A DNA stretch of 64,000 nt from Pedobacter sp. ok626. GTDB lineage: Bacteria; Bacteroidota; Bacteroidia; Sphingobacteriales; Sphingobacteriaceae. The number at the start of each line of letters is the position of its first letter. Position 1 is the first letter of the stretch. The notes under the pieces were generated by a model. It did not search any database, had not been told where the DNA came from, and saw nothing but the letters and a program-made list of their open reading frames with translations. Positions 18,474 through 25,609 of the stretch are shown here, piece after piece. The stretch spans positions 124,001-188,000 of the forward strand of contig NZ_FNEX01000010.1 of NCBI RefSeq assembly GCF_900100435.1, read 5' to 3'. The position numbers and the translations under genes were made by a program.

Positions 18474-19877
18474 ATGAAACATATATTTCTAACGATCTTC
18501 ATGCTGAGCACGCTAAGCATGATGGCACAAGAGCCAGAAGGAAACCCCAAACTGGAAGCGTTACGTAACGAAAAGAATCAAACTGTACTTCAACAGAAGA
18601 TTAAAGGAATGGAGAATGGCAGTGCGGAGGATCTGGATTTACTTATTCAGTATTATAGTAAGGATGCTACTAAAAAAGATGCGGCGACCAAAAGTTTACT
18701 TAAAAAGTTTCCTGAGAGTAATCAGGCGAGAATGCAAAGAATGGTTTCATTTCTGAAACTGAAAGGAACTGAAAATATGGAAGCGCATCTCCAGTCGATG
18801 ATTAAAGCTTATCCCAAAGTAAATTTGGACATGGAAAAAAGTATGCTTTCCAGCCTGTATGCTGAAGAACCGAATTCTGCTAAAGTGCTTCAATATGTGA
18901 ACGCTATGGAGGATCCTGTATTCAGGTTGAGAGCGCTGGTAATGGCTATCGAATTGATGGCAGCGATTGATAATACACCAGCTTTGGAACTTGCCACCAA
19001 AGAGTTAGCGAATGCAAAAAAAATGAAAGGTCAGACCGCTTTAAGTAAGTCTTTGAAAGCAGATCCTAAAGCCGCCTATAACGACTTTATCAATATTTAC
19101 GGCAAGATGCTTTTCAAAGCGGGCAAGAATGACGAGGCCTATAAATACACTACTGAAGCTTTCAACAGCATTCAAAACCGAGATGCTGAGCTGATCGAAA
19201 ACTATGCCTTTTTGTCCAGCCTGAATGGTAAATATGAGGAAGCATTACCTGTTCTAGCCAACGCGGTAAAAGAAGGGAAGCATGAGCATAAATATATTGA
19301 ACAGGTGAGAAAAGGATATGCAAAATTAAATCCGGGTAAGGATGTTGATACCTACATCGTCAGCTTGCAAAATGCGTTTGTGGAGAAGATCAAAACGCGA
19401 GTCTCAAAATTGATAGTTAACGAAGCTGCACCAGATTTCTCAGTAACGGATGTGAATGGAAAAAAAGTCTCTCTGGCAGATTTTAAAGGTAAAACGATTG
19501 TACTGGATTTTTGGGCTACCTGGTGTGGTCCTTGTGTGGCTTCATTCCCCGCGATGCAAATGGCAGCAAACCGATATGCGAAAGATCCGAATGTAAAATT
19601 TCTTTTTATTCACACCTGGGACAATGTGCCTGACCCCTTGACCGATGCTAAAAACTTTTTAAGCAAGCGCGACTATAAATTTGATTTATACATGGATCTG
19701 GTAAATCAGTCGACCAAAAGAAGTCCGGCTGCGGACTCATTTAAAGTAAAGGGAATTCCCGCAAAATTTATTATCGATGGGCATGGCAGAATTCGCTTTA
19801 ACATCGAGGGGTTTGAAGGAAAAGCTGAAGCTGCTGCGGAAGAACTTTCTCAAATGATAGAACTGGCAAGAAGCTAA
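18474..19877 (+). CDS. Periplasmic protein with helical repeats and TlpA-like thioredoxin domain (CGPC)
   Basis: 467 residues, signal peptide 1-19 (STLSMMAQ). Residues ~25-305 are helical with TPR-like pairs (AYKYTTEAFNSIQNRDAELI, YEEALPVLANAVKEG). The C-terminal Trx domain (~316-465) has APDFSVTDVNGKKVSL, DFWATWCGPCVASFP (Cys351, Cys354) and GIPAKFIIDGHGRIRF. It has the same overall design as the gene before it, but a classical WCGPC active site, so the two are probably divergent duplicates. It is in the operon, five bases before the second DsbD-N-like gene. Confidence 0.9.
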   Translation: MKHIFLTIFMLSTLSMMAQEPEGNPKLEALRNEKNQTVLQQKIKGMENGSAEDLDLLIQYYSKDATKKDAATKSLLKKFPESNQARMQRMVSFLKLKGTENMEAHLQSMIKAYPKVNLDMEKSMLSSLYAEEPNSAKVLQYVNAMEDPVFRLRALVMAIELMAAIDNTPALELATKELANAKKMKGQTALSKSLKADPKAAYNDFINIYGKMLFKAGKNDEAYKYTTEAFNSIQNRDAELIENYAFLSSLNGKYEEALPVLANAVKEGKHEHKYIEQVRKGYAKLNPGKDVDTYIVSLQNAFVEKIKTRVSKLIVNEAAPDFSVTDVNGKKVSLADFKGKTIVLDFWATWCGPCVASFPAMQMAANRYAKDPNVKFLFIHTWDNVPDPLTDAKNFLSKRDYKFDLYMDLVNQSTKRSPAADSFKVKGIPAKFIIDGHGRIRFNIEGFEGKAEAAAEELSQMIELARS

Positions 19878-19887
19878 TTAGATGGTG

Positions 19888-20337
19888 ATGAAACGGATTT
19901 TAATATTTCTTGCCATTATTTTGCTGTCAGCCATGAGCGGCTACAGTCAGATCCTTAAACCGATTACCTGGAGTTATGCAGCGAAAAAAACAAGTGCCAC
20001 AGAAGCGACCATATACATGAAAGCAAGTCTGGAAAAGGGCTGGCACCTCTATTCTCAAAAGGTAGGGGAAGGTGGTCCCGTGGCCACATCTTTTTTCTTT
20101 CCGGCATCGAAGCGCTATGATCTGCTGGGCAGAACCATAGAGCCACAACCGATAAAGAAGTTTGAACCTGTATTCATGATGGAAGTCAGTTACTTCGAAT
20201 CTACTGCCGTTTTTCAACAGAAGCTGAAACTAAAAGGTAAACAGGCCACCGTAAAAGGATCAGTCAGATTCATGGTTTGTAATGACAAACAATGTCTTCC
20301 CCCTTCAGAAGTATTCTTCAGTATACCTGTTAAATGA
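19888..20337 (+). CDS. DsbD N-terminal-domain-like periplasmic protein (second copy)
   Basis: 149 residues from ATG 19888; ATG 19882 is in frame six bases up. Signal peptide 1-~20 (LLSAMSGYSQ). A single Ig-like domain resembling DsbD-alpha: KPITWSYAAKKTS, GWHLYSQKVGEGGP, the QKLKLKGKQATVKGSVRFMVC strand region and CNDKQCLPPSEVFF, which keeps the CxxxxC pair. It is paralogous to the protein at 10197, which shares the xxWHLYxQ / CxxxxCLPP pattern. It sits among the thioredoxin genes and may deliver electrons to them from a DsbD-like membrane protein encoded elsewhere (none is in the window). Confidence 0.82.
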   Translation: MKRILIFLAIILLSAMSGYSQILKPITWSYAAKKTSATEATIYMKASLEKGWHLYSQKVGEGGPVATSFFFPASKRYDLLGRTIEPQPIKKFEPVFMMEVSYFESTAVFQQKLKLKGKQATVKGSVRFMVCNDKQCLPPSEVFFSIPVK

Positions 20338-20384
20338 GCTTCAATTTTTGAGCATTAATTCAATAACACTAAATATTTAAGCGA

Positions 20385-20927
20385 ATGAATATAAAAGTAA
20401 TGGTAACCCTGGCCGCGATGCTGGCAACAGGATACGCATATGGACAAACCAAACAAAAGCCGACTGCAAAAAAACGACCCGCCACAGCTAAAGTTCCACA
20501 GGACAATGGAAAATTGGTAGCTGGTATGAAAGCTCCTGTCCTGAAAGTAGAGGAATGGCTTTCTGAGGTGCCCGACATGAAAGGTAAATTCGTTGCTCTT
20601 GATTTTTGGGGTCCTTCCTGTAAGCCTTGTATCGCAGGTTTCCCACACATTAACGAGCTGCATCATAAGTACAAAGATCAGGTTGTTTTTATTGCGGCAA
20701 CTACAGATGAGGACCCAGGGGAAGTCTATTCCTTCGAAGCAGGTGCTCCTGTGGAGTTCTACAGCATGATGCAAAAAGCGAAAGCCTGGAATGAAGACTA
20801 CAAGGTTGTAGGTATTCCGCACATGGTCTTGGTTGATCCGGCCGGAATTGTTCGCTACAGCGGAAATGGCTTTGAACTGAGTGAGGCCATGCTTCAGGGC
20901 ATCATCAAAAAATACGGAAGCAAATAA
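20385..20927 (+). CDS. Stand-alone TlpA/ResA-like thioredoxin (CKPC)
   Basis: 180 residues with a signal peptide (1-~20, ATGYAYG), a basic low-complexity linker (~22-40, rich in Lys, Pro and Ala) and one thioredoxin domain. The active site is ALDFWGPSCKPCIAGFPHIN (Cys79, Cys82), and a cis-Pro lies in VGIPHMVLVDPAG. Gly-Pro-Ser replaces the usual Ala-x-Trp before the first Cys. It is in the operon, 47 nt after the second DsbD-N-like gene and 23 nt before a DUF4369-only protein. The two together make up the domains normally fused in one DUF4369-TlpA protein. Confidence 0.88.
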   Translation: MNIKVMVTLAAMLATGYAYGQTKQKPTAKKRPATAKVPQDNGKLVAGMKAPVLKVEEWLSEVPDMKGKFVALDFWGPSCKPCIAGFPHINELHHKYKDQVVFIAATTDEDPGEVYSFEAGAPVEFYSMMQKAKAWNEDYKVVGIPHMVLVDPAGIVRYSGNGFELSEAMLQGIIKKYGSK

Positions 20928-20950
20928 GATTCAATTTAATTTCAAAAACA

Positions 20951-21649
20951 ATGAAATACTTTTTTTTAGCATTCACTATGTCGGTAGCCCTGGCTGGTCA
21001 TGCTCAGAACTTAAAATTTGAAGGCGAGCTATCTGGATTAACGGCAGATACTAAGGTGATCCTGTCAGATATGATGAAAAAAAAATTCCACGATACAGCT
21101 ACAGTGCAGAGCAATGCCTTTTCGTTTGACTGCAAATTGCCTGGTGCAGGCTTGTACGTATTGAGGGTAGGTTTGATCGGGAAAAAGCCTGAAAATCGGA
21201 TCCTGTATCTGGATGCAGGGAATGTAACCCTGAAAGGAGAACGTGGTAAGCTGAAAAATGCTGCGCTATCCGGCGATGAACCCTATATGAAGGATTGGCT
21301 TAAGTTTGATGATATTCAGCGGAACGATCCCATTTTGGCTCGTCAAAAACGTGAGAATGACACGGTGATCATGCTGGCGATGAAAACTGGTTCTTATGAT
21401 GGATTATTTAGTGATACCGCGTTTGTTAAACGCTCAGGTGCCACATATCCCTTAGTAAGTGCTAAAAAGATCGAGCTGGCGAAAACCTGGCTTGCGGAAA
21501 ACCCTAATTCTGATATCAATGCTTATGTCATTTATAAGTTCCTGCGCATGGAGTTATCAGATGAGGAAATGAAACGTGCAATGGAGAAACTCAGTCCGGC
21601 CTCCCGTAATTCATTAATTGGCAAAAAGCTGATCAGCGGCGGCCGGTAA
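20951..21649 (+). CDS. DUF4369-only protein lacking its thioredoxin domain
   Basis: 232 residues, signal peptide 1-18 (MSVALAGHAQ). The DUF4369 beta domain occupies ~20-115 (NLKFEGELSGL, a DTATV turn, NRILYLDAGNVTLKGE, NAALSGDEPYMKDWLKF). A helical segment follows, ending around LAENPNSDINAYVIYKFL, and the protein stops at GKKLISGGR, where DUF4369-TlpA proteins continue into the Trx domain. The helices and stop look clean, not frameshifted, so this appears to be a genuine short form. It probably works beside the free-standing thioredoxin encoded just upstream. Confidence 0.78.
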   Translation: MKYFFLAFTMSVALAGHAQNLKFEGELSGLTADTKVILSDMMKKKFHDTATVQSNAFSFDCKLPGAGLYVLRVGLIGKKPENRILYLDAGNVTLKGERGKLKNAALSGDEPYMKDWLKFDDIQRNDPILARQKRENDTVIMLAMKTGSYDGLFSDTAFVKRSGATYPLVSAKKIELAKTWLAENPNSDINAYVIYKFLRMELSDEEMKRAMEKLSPASRNSLIGKKLISGGR

Positions 21650-21678
21650 CACTTGCAGAAATAGAAGACATAAATCAG

Positions 21679-23361
21679 ATGAAAAAAATATTAGTTGTAT
21701 TATGCTTTAAACTGGGTATACTCAGTCTGTTTTGTCTTTTCTGTACCAGTGGTTATAGTCAAAGTAATCCTGAAGTTAAACATATAGAAACGCTGATTGC
21801 CAATTGTGTGGAAAAAGCGATGGCAACCAGCGTCTATATGATCGAATATGATACCCTTAAAAATGCGGTTCAGGATGGTATAGCGGAAGAAAGTGGTTTT
21901 ACCGGGGTGCTGGTATCTGAAGCCGGACATATCTTAACGGCTTCTCATGCTGCTATGCCCAACCAGGTTTACCAGATTAGATTTCCAGACGGGAGCAGGC
22001 ACATTGCGGTGGGGCTGGGGCGCATCGGTATCCAGGATAAGGGCATGGATTTCGATATGGCAATGGTAAAAATCATTAAACCGGGAAAATGGCCATTCGC
22101 ATTGATGGCACCAGCAAAGGAGCTTAGGATAAACCAACCCGTAATCAGCATTTCTTATCCCGGGGCATTTTTCAAGCAAATGCCCAATGTACGATATGGG
22201 AGAATATCAGACATAGACTTAAGCGACGGCTTTATAGAATCTTCAGCTAAGATGGAGCCAGGTGATTCTGGTGGACCTTTATTTGATGAGCTTGGCCGTG
22301 TGGTGGGTGTACATAGCTGGATCAAGGAGAAAGAAGAACAGAATTATGATGTTCCGGCTGATCATTTTCTAAAGTACTGGACAGCGCTAAATACCCCGAA
22401 AGATTATAAGGAGTTTCCTGCAGTGGATGATTTGCCGGCTCCAGCGTCTTCCATATCTATGGAAACTGTCCCAGCGCTGGAAGAGGTTGCCGGAATTTCA
22501 GCTGAACATCACAAGAGTGTGGTAGCACTGACCAGTGCACTGGGAACACAGCAGTTATATATTCTGGGTACTGTGATTGATTTTAGTGGTGCAAACTATA
22601 TCATCAGTAAAAGTTCCATGGTTGGAAACAATCCGATAGTTAAAATGGGCAATAGTATCGTTCCTGTTCAAATTTTGAAGAGAGACCAGGACAAGGACCT
22701 GGTTTTGTTAAAAGCAGCTGAAAAATTGGACGGTGGCATCAGGCTAAAATCTGACACTACAAATCCAGAGCTCAAGGAAACGAACCTCGGTAAGATACTG
22801 ATTTCTGCATTAGCGAAAGAGTCAATTAAAGTTGGGGTTTTGAGTGCTACTTATGTCGATATGCCTTTGAACACGAGTAGGGGATATCTGGGTGCAGGAG
22901 CTGCTTATGAGGATGGTAAAATAACACTAGTCAGAATTGGCAAGAATAGCTCCGTGGCCTCGTTGCTGAAGACAAAAGATCAGGTGATTAAAATTAACGG
23001 AGTTCTAGTGAATACAGCTGCAGATTACGACAATGAATTTGCTAAGTATATGGCGGGTGATTCGATTTCTCTGGATGTGATCAGGGAGGGTGGCCCAATG
23101 CAGTTTAACATATGCCTGGAAGGACAACCGACTGTTCGACATGTATCTTTCGAATTCCCTGGTGGACGGAGTGCCCGATCTGATGGCTTCAAAAATGTTC
23201 TGATACATGATGCTGCAATCAAGGCAGACGAATGCGGAAGTCCGGTTTTTGACAGTGCAGGTAAGTTTTATGGAATTAACATTGCCAGACGGAGCCGCAC
23301 TTCAAGTATCGTTATGCCCGTAGAGGCTCTTGTAGCATTCATAAAGAACAACACTAACTAA
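21679..23361 (+). CDS. Tandem trypsin-like (S1C) protease: active first domain, degenerate second domain with inserted PDZ
   Basis: 560 residues with a signal peptide (1-28, SGYSQ). The first trypsin fold (~65-235) has a full triad: His90 in LTASHAAM, Asp126 in MDFDMAMVKI, Ser197 in EPGDSGGPLF. The second fold (~278-560) resembles it, but the His position reads ISKSSMVG, Asp is kept in DQDKDLVLLKA, and the Ser motif has become DECGSPVF with Cys519. A PDZ-like segment (~400-480, GYLGAGAAY, VIKINGVLV) is inserted between its halves. HtrA-like periplasmic quality control or processing of imported peptides is plausible. It is the last gene of the thioredoxin operon, directly before a terminator. 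Confidence 0.85.
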   Translation: MKKILVVLCFKLGILSLFCLFCTSGYSQSNPEVKHIETLIANCVEKAMATSVYMIEYDTLKNAVQDGIAEESGFTGVLVSEAGHILTASHAAMPNQVYQIRFPDGSRHIAVGLGRIGIQDKGMDFDMAMVKIIKPGKWPFALMAPAKELRINQPVISISYPGAFFKQMPNVRYGRISDIDLSDGFIESSAKMEPGDSGGPLFDELGRVVGVHSWIKEKEEQNYDVPADHFLKYWTALNTPKDYKEFPAVDDLPAPASSISMETVPALEEVAGISAEHHKSVVALTSALGTQQLYILGTVIDFSGANYIISKSSMVGNNPIVKMGNSIVPVQILKRDQDKDLVLLKAAEKLDGGIRLKSDTTNPELKETNLGKILISALAKESIKVGVLSATYVDMPLNTSRGYLGAGAAYEDGKITLVRIGKNSSVASLLKTKDQVIKINGVLVNTAADYDNEFAKYMAGDSISLDVIREGGPMQFNICLEGQPTVRHVSFEFPGGRSARSDGFKNVLIHDAAIKADECGSPVFDSAGKFYGINIARRSRTSSIVMPVEALVAFIKNNTN

Positions 23362-23404
23362 TACGAAAATAAAAAAAATAATACTAACGATTTTGAGTGG
23401 AGAG

Positions 23405-23432
23405 AAGCCTTTGAGAAATCAAAGGCTTTTTA
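23405..23432 (+). terminator. Rho-independent terminator
   Basis: AAGCCTTTGA, a GAAA tetraloop and TCAAAGGCTTTTT form a nine- to ten-base-pair stem with a T-run. It ends the first thioredoxin/protease operon, 88 nt before the second sigma-factor gene. Confidence 0.88.
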
Positions 23433-23519
23433 CATTTAAATCCCATCCAAGCAAACTAGGCGAAATCAGAATTATTTCATAATATTGGAAGCAGAAGATT
23501 TACGGCGTAAAATTTTTAG

Positions 23520-24119
23520 ATGAAGCTGAAAAATGATGAACAGGATTGGATTGACGCATTTAAAAGAGGCGATGATCAGGCTTTATCATATTTTTTTAAC
23601 CTGCACCATAAATCGCTCCGATATTTTGCTAGCCGCCTGATTCAGGACGAAGAAGAAGCAGAAGATATCGTTTCTGCCTGTTTCGTGAAGCTGTGGAATG
23701 GGGACCATTCCCAGGTAACTTCTCTTCAAAATATAAAGGCATTCCTCTATATCAGTTGTCGCAACGCCTGTTTGGACTACCTGAAAAAGATAAAAACCAA
23801 AACCGCTGCACAGGAACTCTATTACAAACAATCAGAACAAAGTGAAGAAAGTGTTTTGAGTAAGATCATTGAATCTGAAGTGGTAGAAATGCTGGCCGGA
23901 GAAATTGAATTGCTACCTGATAAATGCAGGGAAGTATTTAAACTCATCTACTTTGAACATAAAAAACCAGATGAAATTGCAGCTGAGCTTGGTATTTCCC
24001 CTAAAACAGTAAGCGCGCACAAAACAAAAGCAATTGAATTGTTAAAAGCTTCTATACTTAAAAAAGGGCTTAGCAATGCATTATTTACAGCATTTCTGTT
24101 GTTTTTGGACCTTCACTAA
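23520..24119 (+). CDS. ECF RNA polymerase sigma factor, FecI-like (set 2)
   Basis: 199 residues. Sigma region 2 carries the DEEEAEDIVSACFVKLW signature and region 4 KKPDEIAAELGISPKTVSAHKTKA, with the usual hydrophobic tail (NALFTAFLLFLDL). It is strongly similar to the factor at 8311 across its length (QDWIDAFKRGDDQALSYFF; AFLYISCRNACLDYL in both), so the two signalling sets probably arose by duplication. It is followed by FecR, STN-SusC, SusD and a thioredoxin. It begins a transcription unit directly after the terminator at 23405. Confidence 0.93.
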   Translation: MKLKNDEQDWIDAFKRGDDQALSYFFNLHHKSLRYFASRLIQDEEEAEDIVSACFVKLWNGDHSQVTSLQNIKAFLYISCRNACLDYLKKIKTKTAAQELYYKQSEQSEESVLSKIIESEVVEMLAGEIELLPDKCREVFKLIYFEHKKPDEIAAELGISPKTVSAHKTKAIELLKASILKKGLSNALFTAFLLFLDLH

Positions 24120-24183
24120 TACATTTCTAAAAAATATTTTCATTCGGACTAAGAAAAGGGCATACCTATATCGTATCTATAGT

Positions 24184-25362
24184 ATGCTTGAAAAAGAATT
24201 CCATATCTCAAATCTGATCAGGGGACATTTTAATGGCTCCTTAACCGTAGCTCAGGAAAAGGAACTGCAGGATTGGTTGTCGGCTTCAACGGAAAATGTT
24301 GAACTGTTTGCTGAACTGAATAATGAAAATATAGTTAAGGGAAAAATCAGTCAATACAATCGTGTAAATACGACTACAATGTGGCAGAAAACGCTGGCGG
24401 GTCTGCAAATGGATACTGTGGTACCTAAACAAGCTGAAATTATTCGCTGGCCACGGTTCCTCATAGCAGCTTCGGTAGCGGTAATTATTGGGCTTGGAAT
24501 ATATTTTTATACTTCTTCCTCTCATCTTGGAGATGAAAGAGAACTCTCGAAGTATGCACAAGACATCAAACCGGGCAAAAATACAGCAACTTTAAAACTG
24601 AGTAGCGGTAAGGTGATACAGCTTAGTGAGGCTAAGGAAGGGGTGGTAATTGGAGCCGATTTGAGATACAACGACAATACAGCTGTTATTTCGGATAAAG
24701 ATAATAGCACCAAAGGCGAGTCTGTTATTAGTACCCCTCGTGGTGGTACTTACCAGGTCACCCTATATGATGGCACCAAAGTTTGGTTAAATTCTGCATC
24801 AAGCTTAACTTATACACCTGCCCTAAATGATCGCGGCGAACGCAAGGTCAAGTTAGATGGAGAAGGTTATTTTGAAGTCGCCAAAGATAAAAACCATCCT
24901 TTTATTGTAGAAAGCAAAGGCCAGCAGGTGAAGGTTCTGGGTACGCATTTTAACATTAACAGTTACCTGGATGAAGATAATGTGAAAACAACTTTGCTGG
25001 AAGGTTCGGTAAGCGTAGCAATTCTTGGTGAGGACAACGGTGTAACATTACGTCCCAACCAGCAAGCAAGCCTTAACAAGCGCTCTGGTTTTCAAGTAAA
25101 AGAAGTCAATGCGGAAAATGTAATCGCCTGGAAAAATGGCCTGTTTATGTTTAATGATGAGCCTTTGGCAGAAGTCATGCAAAAGATCAGCAGATGGTAC
25201 GGTGTAGAGGTTCATATTACTGATCCGGAACTGTCGAAACAAACTGTTTATGGAACCATTAGTCGGTATAGCAATATATCTAAAGTGTTAGATATGCTTG
25301 AAAAGACAGGAGAAATGGAGTTTGACATCACAGGCAATGTAATTCATGTAAAACGAAAATAA
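24184..25362 (+). CDS. FecR-family anti-sigma factor (set 2)
   Basis: 392 residues from ATG 24184, chosen because MLEKEFHISNLI matches the start of the set 1 FecR. The open frame reaches further up, overlapping the sigma gene, but that extension is unlike the family. One membrane helix at ~87-107 (FLIAASVAVIIGLGIYFYT). The periplasmic FecR domain has YDGTKVWLNSASSL, GEGYFEVAKDKNHPF and KVLGTHFNINSY, and a DUF4974-like C terminus ends the protein (LAEVMQKISRWYGVEV, VLDMLEKTGEMEFDI). It is expected to control the sigma factor at 23520 in response to the SusC at 25610. Confidence 0.92.
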   Translation: MLEKEFHISNLIRGHFNGSLTVAQEKELQDWLSASTENVELFAELNNENIVKGKISQYNRVNTTTMWQKTLAGLQMDTVVPKQAEIIRWPRFLIAASVAVIIGLGIYFYTSSSHLGDERELSKYAQDIKPGKNTATLKLSSGKVIQLSEAKEGVVIGADLRYNDNTAVISDKDNSTKGESVISTPRGGTYQVTLYDGTKVWLNSASSLTYTPALNDRGERKVKLDGEGYFEVAKDKNHPFIVESKGQQVKVLGTHFNINSYLDEDNVKTTLLEGSVSVAILGEDNGVTLRPNQQASLNKRSGFQVKEVNAENVIAWKNGLFMFNDEPLAEVMQKISRWYGVEVHITDPELSKQTVYGTISRYSNISKVLDMLEKTGEMEFDITGNVIHVKRK

Positions 25363-25435
25363 AGGTACGGGAACTAACCAACCCAAAAATATCGCCGTAT
25401 TGTTCAATTTAATCAACTTAACTAAAAAAGAAAAA

Positions 25436-25512
25436 ATGAAGAGCCGGAAAAGACAGACTTAAGTTAACGACCAGGTTAAAGGATAAAAGAAAAGGAGTGC
25501 TTGCAACACTCC
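25436..25512 (+). promoter_or_regulatory. Leader with eight-codon mini-ORF and hairpin upstream of STN-SusC (set 2)
   Basis: In the 247-nt gap between fecR and susC, ATG 25436 opens an eight-codon frame (MKSRKRQT, stop 25460-25462) after an A-rich stretch that resembles gene starts in this genome. Further on, GGAGTG (25494-25499) pairs with CACTCC (25507-25512). There is no T-run. The hairpin lies 98 nt before the SusC start, close to the spacing of the hairpin before the set 1 SusC. A leader-peptide or attenuation role is only a possibility. Confidence 0.3.
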
Positions 25513-25609
25513 CTTCCAATGTCTTTTGAAACCTTCCCAAGATTCTGATTTGCATCAGGATGGGAGAACGATTGAAGCAACAATTATTCACGATTAACAA
25601 GACAAGTAA

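Noticed and set aside
20355..20822. 155-residue open frame on the - strand
   Set aside because: It is antisense to the CKPC thioredoxin, which has a clear signal peptide and active site on the + strand.
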